Shown: piece after piece, positions 1 through 6,850 of the stretch | Numbering within the stretch: the stretch's first letter is position 1 | Layout of the letters: the number at the start of each line of letters is the position of its first letter | NCBI GenBank assembly: GCA_021794335.1 | Contig: JAJYQZ010000292.1 | Location: forward strand, 1-21,588 | Direction: 5' to 3' | Source of the DNA: a bacterium | GTDB taxonomy: Bacteria > SZUA-79 > Acidulodesulfobacterales > Acidulodesulfobacteraceae | DNA: 21,588 bases | The notes under the pieces: generated by a model | What the model was told of the DNA's origin: nothing | The model's input: the letters and a program-made list of their open reading frames with translations, nothing else | Databases searched by the model: none | Program-made: the position numbers and the translations under genes

Positions 1-154
1 AAAAACAGGAAGTATTTAAAATTTGTTTATGTGCAAAATGCAAAAATTAAATTTATAATCGGTGAAAAACGGAATTTTTGGTCGGCGTTTTAGGGAATTT
101 TAAATCGGCGTTGAAATTAAACTTTAAGACTAAAAAAGGAGGTGAAAATTATTT

Positions 155-868
155 TTGTTCAAGAGGAAAATGGGGGGGGTCAAATTTAAATGCGGATGGG
201 GGTCAAATCTCTTGACAAACAACAAATATTTAGATAATAATGAAATTTTTGAAGTTTATTTAAATATTAATTTGGTAAAAAATGTAAAAATAAATCGTAT
301 CTCAGGCATATATCCTATGCTGACGGAAATTGATCTGTCCTCAACCCCGTTTCTTATAGGCAATATTGATACTGCAAATACTTCTATATTTTTAATAGAA
401 ATGACAATTCCTGAACATAAACCCGGTAGATTTAGACTTGCGGAGATAAATTTAATATATAATTTAGAAAGAGTTGAAGCTGTTTCTAATATAATTAAAA
501 CGCCCCAAAAAGAATTAATTGTAGAATACGTTAACGGCAATAGCCAAGTTTACGGCACCGATAAAGAAGTAATGTATTATATTCAGCAGAGAAATATATG
601 CTTTATGATAGAACAAGCAGAAAACGAGGTTGCAAAAAATGCAAATAAAGCAATAGATATTCTTAAGTCTGCAATGAAAACGGCTGCCGTAATAAATAAC
701 ATATCTATGACAAGGGTTTTAAGCAAAGCCATCAAAGAGATTGAAGACAATAAAGCTTCTAAAAATGCTACGCTAAAAACACTAAAAACAGACGTTAAGA
801 CGCATACCGCGAGGTTTGACAAAAATATATTTACAGACGAAGAAATAAAAAAAATTACAGGCGTTTAA
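155..868 (+). CDS. C-terminal remnant of a VWA-type protein, N-terminus lost
   Basis: The middle of this 237-residue product, around the block TEIDLSSTPFLIGNID and the later IPEHKPG, resembles the beta-rich region that follows the von Willebrand A domain in bacterial and archaeal VWA proteins. Its last 80 residues form a helical tail like theirs. The VWA domain itself, with the DxSxS metal site, is absent, and such proteins are usually around twice this length. The reading frame opens with TTG at 155 after an AAAGGAGGTG box. Its first 20 or so residues come from a G-rich stretch carrying two GGGGGTCAAAT direct repeats and do not look like the family, so the gene was probably cut by an insertion or rearrangement. 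It ends four bases from the convergent HD-GYP gene. The family call is from memory of sequence pattern and is moderate. Confidence 0.5.
   Translation: MFKRKMGGVKFKCGWGSNLLTNNKYLDNNEIFEVYLNINLVKNVKINRISGIYPMLTEIDLSSTPFLIGNIDTANTSIFLIEMTIPEHKPGRFRLAEINLIYNLERVEAVSNIIKTPQKELIVEYVNGNSQVYGTDKEVMYYIQQRNICFMIEQAENEVAKNANKAIDILKSAMKTAAVINNISMTRVLSKAIKEIEDNKASKNATLKTLKTDVKTHTARFDKNIFTDEEIKKITGV
175..208. repeat. Two 11-bp direct repeats GGGGGTCAAAT
   Basis: GGGGGTCAAAT occurs at 175-185 and again at 198-208, a 23-base period, inside a G-run region whose composition differs from the surrounding AT-rich DNA. It sits exactly where the downstream gene loses similarity to its family. Such G-rich repeats can mark the edge of an insertion element, but no transposase or terminal inverted repeat is visible here. 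Confidence 0.4.
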
Positions 869-872
869 TGAC

Positions 873-2066
873 TTATGCTCCGTTTAAATACAAATCTTTA
901 TCTATATTATTTTTAATATCTATAATTTCATCCAATCCTTTTAAAAAAGCATTGAAGCAATCAGGGTCAAAACATTTCCCCTGCTGCATCTCTTTTTCCA
1001 TAATTCCTATTGTATTTTCTACAGATAAGGCTGGTTTATAACACCTTTTATTAACAAGTGCGTCAAATACATCCGATACCCTGCAAATTCTACCTTCTAT
1101 AGGAATTTTTTCACCTTTTAGCCCGAAAGGATATCCACTTCCGTCAAAATTTTCGTGATGAGAAACGGCAATTATTGCGCCGTCTTTCAAAATAGGAGAA
1201 TTTGAGTCTTTTAATATGTCGTACCCAATATTACAATGCGTTTTCATTACCGCGTATTCGGAATCGGTAAGTTTACCGGGCTTCAATATGATATTATCAG
1301 GGATTCCAACCTTTCCTATATCGTGCATAGGGCTTGAATAAAATATCCGTTCTTGATGAAGACTATCTAAACCTATATTTTTAGCTATAATTTTTGAATA
1401 ACTTGAAACCCTTGCAATATGGTTGCCGGTATCTATATCTTTATATTCTGCAATAGACATAAGCATACCGAGCGTTCTTTGGTCCGCTTTATAACTATCA
1501 TCCAGAGATTTTTTGTAATATGTTTCTATAGCAAATGTTGTATCGACAGTTATTTTTTTTTGAATAGAGTTTATTGTTTTAAGCGTATCTACTAAACCAA
1601 GGCCGATTTTTTGACAGCATTTTAACGCAAACGATGCAATGAGATTTGCGTAATAACCGTATATAACAATATACATAGAGGGAGAAATGCCTATGATGCT
1701 ATGTGCCAACCCAACGGCTATAGTATCTTTAAAATAATTTTCATCATAGTTCATATCAAAAAAAGCCCTTAGATAATCTGCATTATTTAGCTTTAATTGT
1801 TCCAAAAGATCTGCGTTAATTGCTAACTTTTCTTTTAATCCGTCAATTGGCGCAATACGATTATAAAATATATCCGATATTTCACTTGCCGAATTTTTCA
1901 TGCATGATTTTATTCTGACGAGATTATTTATATCGTCATTGTCAAAGTTAATTACTGCATTAAGAAGCTCTATCCTGCTTTGTAATAGTATCTCGTTAAG
2001 TTCATCTATTCCTTTAGCAGATAAACCGCAGTCCCTTAAAATTTCTTTAAATCTTGTATCGTCCAT
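873..2066 (-). CDS. Globin-coupled HD-GYP phosphodiesterase
   Basis: The 397-residue protein has two modules. Residues about 1-185 resemble a protoglobin/globin-coupled sensor: the block GLAHSIIGISPSMYIV holds the likely heme-ligating H122 before a conserved aromatic helix. Residues about 200-370 are a complete HD-GYP domain with H216, H248-D249, the PDNIILKPGKL loop, HH at 303-304 and G311-Y312-P313. HD-GYP proteins hydrolyse cyclic di-GMP (some act on cGAMP), and the globin part would tie that to O2, NO or redox state. There is no transmembrane segment, so it should be cytosolic. It is last in a minus-strand series after rsmG and the MerR-type gene, with 75 bases separating it from the latter. 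Binding of heme is inferred from family resemblance; the HD-GYP assignment is firm. Confidence 0.88.
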   Translation of the reverse strand: MDDTRFKEILRDCGLSAKGIDELNEILLQSRIELLNAVINFDNDDINNLVRIKSCMKNSASEISDIFYNRIAPIDGLKEKLAINADLLEQLKLNNADYLRAFFDMNYDENYFKDTIAVGLAHSIIGISPSMYIVIYGYYANLIASFALKCCQKIGLGLVDTLKTINSIQKKITVDTTFAIETYYKKSLDDSYKADQRTLGMLMSIAEYKDIDTGNHIARVSSYSKIIAKNIGLDSLHQERIFYSSPMHDIGKVGIPDNIILKPGKLTDSEYAVMKTHCNIGYDILKDSNSPILKDGAIIAVSHHENFDGSGYPFGLKGEKIPIEGRICRVSDVFDALVNKRCYKPALSVENTIGIMEKEMQQGKCFDPDCFNAFLKGLDEIIDIKNNIDKDLYLNGA

Positions 2067-2141
2067 AGAAATAACAATATTAAATTAAGATAAATTATAT
2101 TTTTTATCAATATTTATTTTAATAATATTACAAAAATTTAT

Positions 2142-2540
2142 TTATCGTTGAAATTTTAAAACGTTAAGCATTGGGCAATCGCCTTTGTCCGTTTTTTTTG
2201 CTTCGCATTGGGATATAAGTTTTAGAAGCTCTTTGCGTATAAGGTTTAATGAATAAACTCTTTTATCGATTTCCGCAACCTTTTCCTGGGCCAGCTTTTT
2301 AACTCTGGAGCAGGTATTATTTTTGTCGTTGTCTATCGAAAAAATTTCCGATATCTGTTTTAACGAAAACCCTATTTCTTTAGCATGTTTTATAAAACGC
2401 AAAACTTCCACGGCTTTTACCGGATATATCCTGTAGCCGGCTTCGTTAGTAGCAGGTTTTTCTATTAATCCTATGCGTTCGTAGTATCTTACCGTCTGCA
2501 CGTTTAAACCGGCCTCTTTGGCTAACTGTCCTATAGTCAT
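2142..2540 (-). CDS. MerR-family regulator with mercury-type cysteine triad
   Basis: The N-terminus (MTIGQLAKEAGLNVQTVRYY) is the MerR winged-helix motif, followed by ERIGLI and GYRIYP, which is diagnostic. At 132 residues it matches the metal-responsive subgroup. Three cysteines, C77 (NNTCSRVKKLAQEK), C112 (SQCEAKK) and C122 (GDCPML), line up with the Hg-binding triad of Tn501 MerR (C82, C117, C126). The C112-C122 gap is one residue longer than in Tn501. CueR- and ZntR-type proteins have different C-terminal loops, so Hg(II) is the leading inducer, with Cd, Pb or Zn as alternatives. It lies seven bases after rsmG and is probably cotranscribed with it. No mer gene is adjacent; the only visible MerR-type promoter is 16 kb away at 18674. 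Confidence 0.82.
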   Translation of the reverse strand: MTIGQLAKEAGLNVQTVRYYERIGLIEKPATNEAGYRIYPVKAVEVLRFIKHAKEIGFSLKQISEIFSIDNDKNNTCSRVKKLAQEKVAEIDKRVYSLNLIRKELLKLISQCEAKKTDKGDCPMLNVLKFQR

Positions 2541-2547
2541 TTTCTAT

Positions 2548-3279
2548 TTACTTATCGATTATTTTAAATTTTGCTATCAGCCTGAAATTATCTTTTAAGC
2601 CGTCAATATAATCGGTTTTATAATAAAGGGTTCTGTCCAAAACGGCTTTTTTTGATTTATATTTAAAAGACCCTATATTTTTAACTTCTTCGGTTTTTGA
2701 TAGAAATAAATATATATCCGTACCGTTTTTCAAATCCAAATTTTCTATTAAACGGATAATTTCTGCGGCGTTAAAAGCCGCGCGCGTAACTATGGCTGTT
2801 ACTTGGTCATAATCTTTATAATTAAAAATATTAATATTTAAACATTTAAAATTGTTAAGACCCAATTTTCTTGCAGCCGCTTTTTGAAAATTGCACTTTT
2901 TTAGTACGGATTCCACTGAAATAATTTTTAAATCGGGTATTAATATATCGATAATCATTCCGGGAAAACCGGCTCCCGAACCTATATCTAATATATAACC
3001 TCCGGCAGTATATTCTCGCCTTACCGCCGAGTTTAAAATTTTAAATAAATATGCGCTGTCTATAACATGCCTTTTAATAAAACCGTCGATTTCGGTAACG
3101 GCTGTTAAATTTATCTTTTTATTCCATTCTAAAAGCTCTTCGTAATATAAATAAATTTTATCGATTTTTTCTTTTAAATTTTCAATATTGTTTTTATTAT
3201 CTAAAGGTAAAATACCGTAAGTTAATAAATAATCGTAAACGCTATCGGCAAATAAAACTTTTGAATAATTATGGTTCAT
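2548..3279 (-). CDS. rsmG: 16S rRNA (guanine-N7) methyltransferase RsmG
   Basis: RsmG (GidB) methylates G527 of 16S rRNA using SAM. The 243-residue product has the family's WNKKINLTAV block (residues 52-61), RHVIDS (70-75) and the SAM-binding DIGSGAGFPG loop (98-107). These are followed by SVESVLKKCNFQ and the VTRAA motif. In many bacteria rsmG lies near the replication origin just before parA-parB. Here a perfect parS site lies just upstream of it, but the next gene on its strand is a MerR regulator rather than parA, so the canonical cluster has been rearranged or lies elsewhere. The product is somewhat longer than average because of a 40-residue N-terminal extension. Confidence 0.93.
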   Translation of the reverse strand: MNHNYSKVLFADSVYDYLLTYGILPLDNKNNIENLKEKIDKIYLYYEELLEWNKKINLTAVTEIDGFIKRHVIDSAYLFKILNSAVRREYTAGGYILDIGSGAGFPGMIIDILIPDLKIISVESVLKKCNFQKAAARKLGLNNFKCLNINIFNYKDYDQVTAIVTRAAFNAAEIIRLIENLDLKNGTDIYLFLSKTEEVKNIGSFKYKSKKAVLDRTLYYKTDYIDGLKDNFRLIAKFKIIDK

Positions 3280-3335
3280 AATTCAAATAATTTAACTTAT
3301 ATATTATGCATAATATGCAAAAACAATAGTTGTGT

Positions 3336-3851
3336 TTATGTTTCACGTGAAACAGACGAAATATTGCGAAATTTTTGCATTATTTCATGTTTTTCCTCTT
3401 GCGATAATTGCATATCCGCCATATTGAACAATATCTGTTCTTCTTTATCGATGTGTTCGGATAAAAGTTTAAAAAATGCAAATCCGTCCTTCAAAATCGA
3501 ATTAAATTCTTTAGTGCTTTGATAGCTTTTAATTTTAGATTTAAATTCGGAGGAAATTTCTCTGCTCTGCTTATGTTCTATCAGCATTACGTGAATAGGG
3601 CCGGTTTCCGTTCCGATATATTTGCCGAGAACGGGAAACAGTCCGTCCTCTTCTTTTTTAAAATGAACTTCTAAGTCTTTATCGATAAAAGCGGTGATTT
3701 CGTTAAGCTGGTTGATTAAGTTGCTTCTCAGCCCTTCGGAAGATACCTTGCCTATTTTTTTTAAATATTCTTCAAGATTATTCAATACGCTTCTAACGAT
3801 TTCATGGTCGCTTTTTAAGGCGGTAATAGGGTCGATTGAAGAAGTTTCCAT
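3336..3851 (-). CDS. Hemerythrin/HHE-domain protein
   Basis: This 171-residue cytosolic protein shows the hemerythrin cation-binding pattern: H16 (SDHE), H63 and E67 (VHFKKEE), H87 and H93 (GPIHVMLIEH), H133 and E137 (EHIDKEEQILF). These residues would hold a di-iron centre that binds O2 or senses redox or NO; the long HHE type is common in anaerobes. No signal peptide or membrane helix is present. The last residues, VSRET, are encoded by a parS site (GTT TCA CGT GAA ACA), so the C-terminal tail reflects chromosome-segregation DNA and not protein function. It is 56 bases upstream of rsmG on the same strand. Confidence 0.87.
   Translation of the reverse strand: METSSIDPITALKSDHEIVRSVLNNLEEYLKKIGKVSSEGLRSNLINQLNEITAFIDKDLEVHFKKEEDGLFPVLGKYIGTETGPIHVMLIEHKQSREISSEFKSKIKSYQSTKEFNSILKDGFAFFKLLSEHIDKEEQILFNMADMQLSQEEKHEIMQKFRNISSVSRET
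3339..3354. other. parS site 1 (ParB-binding)
   Basis: TGTTTCACGTGAAACA is a perfect 16-bp palindrome identical to the bacterial parS consensus bound by ParB/Spo0J. It overlaps the final codons of the hemerythrin gene and lies just upstream of rsmG, the usual origin-proximal context. ParA and ParB genes are not in the window. Confidence 0.95.
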
Positions 3852-4046
3852 TATAATATCCCCGCGTTATAAGTTTTTAAAGTATCCGTTGCGGCGAAAT
3901 AAGTTTATCTTTCGCTAATTTATTTGCAACGTACGACTATAATATAAATAGTTTATATAGCTAATGATACATCAAAGATTATATTCTATCAATACTAATT
4001 TCAAGGTAATTAAATTAAATTTTATTTATTTAAATTTTAATTCATT

Positions 4047-4075
4047 TTTACCGACCCGATAAATTGTGATATAAT
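4047..4075 (+). promoter_or_regulatory. Sigma-70-type promoter of the lipoyl-protein gene
   Basis: TTTACC (4047-4052), a 17-base spacer and a perfect TATAAT (4070-4075) lie 43 bases before the start codon at 4119. The -35 match is only partial. Confidence 0.5.
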
Positions 4076-4118
4076 AAAAAATAATTTATTAAAATTAATA
4101 TTAACAGGGGTTAAAAAA

Positions 4119-4568
4119 ATGGCTGAAGTACAGGGCTGCGAACTTCCCGAAGATTTATATTACGACGTAGAAAAAGATACGTGGGCAAAACCGTTAGGCG
4201 ATAATATCGTTATGCTCGGCATGACGGACGTTGCACAGACGCAGGCGGGAAAGATACTGCATGTTACTTTTAAAAAAGTAGGCAGCATAGTTCAAAAAAG
4301 AGGAAATACCGCTACGATAGAAAGCGGAAAATGGGTAGGCCCTATTCCCTCTCCTGTATCCGGCGAAATAATTGAAGTAAACGAAGCGCTGCTGCAAGAT
4401 CCTCTCTTATTAAATTTATCTCCTTATACCGATGCCTGGGTAAGTAAAGTAAAAGCTTCGGACATAAACGAATTAAAAACTCTGCTGACGGGAAAAGAAG
4501 CTGTAGAAAAGTACAGGGAAAAAATAATAAAAGAGCAGATTCAGTGCATGAGGTGTTCAAGCCAGTAA
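4119..4568 (+). CDS. GcvH/LbpA-like lipoate-binding protein
   Basis: The 149-residue product has the H-protein fold signature: LGMTDVAQTQAGKI near residues 33-46 and the lipoylation site IESGKW with K71 on the hairpin turn. It differs from housekeeping GcvH in the GKWVGPIPSP block and in a C-terminal CMRCSSQ (CxxC) tail. No glycine-cleavage T or P gene is nearby. The adjacent genes encode a thioredoxin-like protein, a DsrE protein and a metallochaperone. That setting resembles the lipoate-binding LbpA proteins of sHdr sulfur oxidation and other sulfur-pathway H-like proteins, where the lipoyl arm carries sulfur intermediates. No hdr-like subunit or dedicated lipoate ligase is in the window, so the sulfur role is inference; a glycine-cleavage role remains possible. 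Confidence 0.75.
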   Translation: MAEVQGCELPEDLYYDVEKDTWAKPLGDNIVMLGMTDVAQTQAGKILHVTFKKVGSIVQKRGNTATIESGKWVGPIPSPVSGEIIEVNEALLQDPLLLNLSPYTDAWVSKVKASDINELKTLLTGKEAVEKYREKIIKEQIQCMRCSSQ

Positions 4569-4594
4569 TCCTGTAAATATTACAAATATTTTTT

Positions 4595-4858
4595 ATGGAA
4601 AACAAAAAACACGACGTAATACTTCTTGTTTCAAAATGGTGCGAGGAATGTGTTCCGGCGGATAACGCCTGGAAAAGATTAGCGGAGGAGAGAAAGGATT
4701 TTAACTACAGGTCGTTAGACGTTTCGGAGCCTGAAGGCAGGAGGTTTTCTATCGAATTATATATAAGGAGCGTTCCTTCCACTTTAATTGACGGAAAACT
4801 TGCTTTCGTGGGCATTCCTACTAAAGAAGAGGCTTCGGAATTATTAGATCTGTCTTGA
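4595..4858 (+). CDS. Thioredoxin-like small protein (WCEEC)
   Basis: The 87-residue protein has a thioredoxin/glutaredoxin-like layout. VILLVSKWCEEC carries a CxxC at C16-C19, a basic helix follows, and RSVPST around residue 58 supplies the cis-proline loop expected of the fold. It lacks a signal peptide, so it is cytosolic. It starts 26 bases after the lipoyl-protein gene and belongs to the same transcription unit. A plausible partner is the lipoyl group or the C-terminal CxxC of that neighbour, or the DsrE protein downstream; this is inferred only from adjacency. Confidence 0.78.
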   Translation: MENKKHDVILLVSKWCEECVPADNAWKRLAEERKDFNYRSLDVSEPEGRRFSIELYIRSVPSTLIDGKLAFVGIPTKEEASELLDLS

Positions 4859-4927
4859 GTACAGTATCGTTGAATTAATTAATTTAATTATATATTTAAA
4901 ATTATTTAAAAATCTTGGGAGTTTAAA

Positions 4928-5299
4928 ATGGCGAAAATAGCTATTATAGTTTTAGAAGGACCGGCGCAAGAGGAGTCAGTCGCAAAAATTAGGCATGCTA
5001 TGATTTATTCCAAAGAGATTAAATTATCAGGAAATGAAATAACGCTTATTTTTGACGGCAACGGCACAAAGTGGCTTGATATTATTTCAAACGAAACTTC
5101 TAAATTCGATTTTTTAAATAAACTTTTTAAAGAAATAACCGAAATGGGCATTATGTATAAAGCATGCGGCTTTTGTTCGGCAAGGAAGGAGGTTAAAGAA
5201 AGCTTGTCCGCAAAAAATATTCAGTTTTTATCGGAGTTCGATGGACATCCGGATGTTGGAAAGCTGATAAACGAGGGCTGGCAAATTATCGTTATTTAA
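4928..5299 (+). CDS. DsrE/DsrF-family protein (cytosolic)
   Basis: The 123-residue product opens with MAKIAIIVLEGP and a hydrophobic strand followed by a helix, as in DsrE-like sulfur-carrier and peroxiredoxin-like folds. The functional loop is YKACGFCSARKEV with C80 and C83; DsrE-family sulfur transferases carry the active cysteine in this position. It follows an AT-rich 69-base spacer with a GGGAG box and is followed 19 bases later by the HMA chaperone gene. Likely role: carrying or relaying sulfane sulfur, together with the upstream lipoyl and thioredoxin-like proteins. The fold is well supported; substrate and partner are inferred. Confidence 0.75.
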   Translation: MAKIAIIVLEGPAQEESVAKIRHAMIYSKEIKLSGNEITLIFDGNGTKWLDIISNETSKFDFLNKLFKEITEMGIMYKACGFCSARKEVKESLSAKNIQFLSEFDGHPDVGKLINEGWQIIVI

Positions 5300-5318
5300 C
5301 TCAAAAAGGTGATTAAAA

Positions 5319-5537
5319 ATGAAAAAAATAAACATAGAGGTCGGCGGTATGACTTGCGAGCATTGCGTAGCAAGGGTTAATAAATTCGTAAAAAACGTAA
5401 ACGGCGTAGCAGACGTAAAGACTTCATTGAAGGAAAATAAATCTTATATCGAGGCAAACGACGACGTTTCCGCGGATTCTATAAAAGCGGCTATAGAAGA
5501 TGCGGGTTATAAGCCGGGCAAATACGAAATTGAATAA
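5319..5537 (+). CDS. HMA-domain heavy-metal chaperone
   Basis: This 72-residue protein is a single HMA domain: GGMTCEHC with metal-ligating C13 and C16, a helix, then the NGVADVKTSL strand and a final DAGYKPG loop. It has the CopZ/MerP-type beta-alpha-beta-beta-alpha-beta layout. There is no signal peptide, so it should be a cytosolic Cu(I) or soft-metal carrier. Its tight spacing (19 bases) to the DsrE gene suggests coexpression with the thiol/sulfur proteins. No metal ATPase is in the window, so copper versus mercury cannot be decided. Confidence 0.88.
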   Translation: MKKINIEVGGMTCEHCVARVNKFVKNVNGVADVKTSLKENKSYIEANDDVSADSIKAAIEDAGYKPGKYEIE

Positions 5538-5565
5538 AGCTTATTTAATCGATTATCTATTATAA

Positions 5566-6138
5566 TCATAAATTAAGTAAATAACTTTTAAGATTATGAA
5601 AACAGTCTTTTAATAATTCTTCGCTTTGAGAAGACTTAGAAAGCATAATGCATCCTTCGAACGAGCCTATAATGAAACTTGCAACGCTTTTAACGTCAAT
5701 ATTTTTATCTATTATTTTTTTCGATACCGCTTGTTCTAATGCTTTTTCTATATAACTCCGCCATAAATCTATTATTTTGTTTATATATTCAGCTAAAATC
5801 TCGTCTTTTGCGGACAGTTCAAGCATTAAATTGCCTACCGGACAGCCGTTTTTTGCCAATCTTTTTCCGTTTTTATTATAAATATCGTCGATGACTTGTA
5901 TAATTGCGGAAATCGGATTTTCGGCATTGCTTACGCCGCTCCAGTTATCAGCATAAGCCGGTTTAATAACTTCTTCTATTACGGCGGCGGCAATATCCCT
6001 TTTTGATTTAAAGTGATAATAAACACATCCCTTTGTAGCATTGATTTTATCTAATATATCTTGAATGCCCATTCCTTCATAGCCTTTTTCTAAAAGAAGG
6101 CTGTATGCGGCATCTATTATTTCTTCTCTTTTAAGCAA
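5566..6138 (-). CDS. TetR/AcrR-family repressor
   Basis: The 190-residue protein has a TetR helix-turn-helix (GIQDILDKINATKGCVYYHF, residues about 23-42) followed by KSKRDIAAAV. The effector domain includes GCPVGNLMLEL, a motif of the LmrA/YxaF-like subgroup whose cysteine often senses electrophiles or thiol state. It lies downstream of, and in the same direction as, a DsrE gene whose promoter carries an 18-bp palindrome fitting a TetR operator. It converges with the HMA-chaperone operon, leaving 28 bases between the stops. Control of the DsrE gene and of itself is inferred. Confidence 0.85.
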   Translation of the reverse strand: MLKREEIIDAAYSLLLEKGYEGMGIQDILDKINATKGCVYYHFKSKRDIAAAVIEEVIKPAYADNWSGVSNAENPISAIIQVIDDIYNKNGKRLAKNGCPVGNLMLELSAKDEILAEYINKIIDLWRSYIEKALEQAVSKKIIDKNIDVKSVASFIIGSFEGCIMLSKSSQSEELLKDCFHNLKSYLLNL

Positions 6139-6159
6139 TTCTAATTTCCTAAAAATGTC

Positions 6160-6252
6160 TAATCCGCATTAATTTAATTGAAATATTTAATTATAAATTT
6201 ATAAATTAACTGCATTTACACATATTATAATTATATAATTATATGCGGATTA
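6160..6252. repeat. Separated 10-bp inverted repeat upstream of the tetR gene
   Basis: TAATCCGCAT (6160-6169) and its exact complement ATGCGGATTA (6243-6252) bracket 73 bases of almost pure A+T. It lies in the only noncoding space between the DsrE stop and the TetR start. It could be a looped regulatory site or a weak attenuator. No function can be assigned. Confidence 0.4.
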
Positions 6253-6266
6253 TACATAAAAATAAA

Positions 6267-6617
6267 CTAAAAAGTTATCTGCTGGTATCCGTCTGCCATA
6301 AATCCGGCTATTGCCTGTCCTGCATGAACTAGTTCCATTTTCTTGCTTGTTAAAATAGGGGCGATCCCGTATCCTTCGGCTATGGCAACGCACGCCTGAG
6401 GAACGATATTATTGGCCAGAACCTGTTCATACGCTTCAAGTATTTCTTTGTCGTCCGTTTTTGCGATAAATTCTTCTCCGGGACCAAAAAATACGAGTTT
6501 CACGTCTTCAAATGCCCCGCCGTTTTTTGTTCTCCATGCAAAATTAAGCCCTACTTTAACTTTTGCGGAATCGTTTCCGCCCGATAAGATAATTACTAAA
6601 GCTTTTGCTTTCGACAT
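6267..6617 (-). CDS. DsrE-family protein (cytosolic)
   Basis: The 116-residue product begins MSKAKALVIILSGGND and contains LVFFGPGEEF and IVPQACVAIAEGYG, with a single conserved-position cysteine C76. This is the pattern of small DsrE-like proteins, cytosolic sulfur-transfer or related proteins. The gene has its own strong promoter (6692-6720) with a probable TetR operator, and a GGAGGATTTATT ribosome-binding context. It is followed by the TetR gene. Regulation by that TetR is a reasonable inference; substrate unknown. Confidence 0.72.
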   Translation of the reverse strand: MSKAKALVIILSGGNDSAKVKVGLNFAWRTKNGGAFEDVKLVFFGPGEEFIAKTDDKEILEAYEQVLANNIVPQACVAIAEGYGIAPILTSKKMELVHAGQAIAGFMADGYQQITF

Positions 6618-6675
6618 AATAAATCCTCCTTTTAATGAATGATAATAGGTTTTATTTTAAGGCGGTAATACAAAC

Positions 6676-6693
6676 ATACCAACCAGTCTGTAT
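6676..6693. promoter_or_regulatory. Probable TetR operator
   Basis: The 18-mer ATACCAACCAGTCTGTAT is symmetric at 12 of 18 positions (ATACxxACxxGTxxGTAT). It resembles the ACC/GGT-core operators of TetR-family repressors. It overlaps the downstream edge of the -10 box of the DsrE gene, where a bound repressor would block transcription. The TetR gene is the next gene on that strand. Confidence 0.6.
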
Positions 6694-6720
6694 TTTATAT
6701 CAGTAATATAAAAATGTCAA
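6692..6720 (-). promoter_or_regulatory. Sigma-70-type promoter of the DsrE gene
   Basis: On the minus strand a perfect TTGACA (6720-6715), a 17-base spacer and TAAAAT (6697-6692) lie about 75 bases before the start codon at 6617. Confidence 0.75.
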
Positions 6721-6764
6721 ATTAATTTATTATGAAATGTCAAAAAATTTTAAAAAATAAAAAA

Positions 6765-6814
6765 AAATTCCCTAACCGTTTTTTGAAATAAATGGTAGGA
6801 CGGTCAGGGAATTT
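6765..6814 (-). terminator. Rho-independent terminator of the radical SAM peptide operon
   Basis: AAATTCCCTAACCG (6765-6778) pairs with CGGTCAGGGAATTT (6801-6814), 14 bp with one G-T-type mismatch and a 22-base loop. It is followed on the minus strand by a long T tract. It lies after the last peptide gene (stop at 6851). Confidence 0.8.
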
Positions 6815-6850
6815 TTAATCAAACGCAAACTGCGCTTATTTGCACTCCTT

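Noticed and set aside
3271..3522. 83-residue plus-strand frame overlapping hemerythrin and rsmG starts
   Set aside because: Antisense shadow of the hemerythrin gene; contains parS translated on the other strand.
4119..4568. Simple call of housekeeping GcvH
   Set aside because: No gcvT or gcvP nearby, an unusual GKWVGPIPSP site and a CxxC tail; the neighbours are thiol and sulfur proteins. Not fully excluded.
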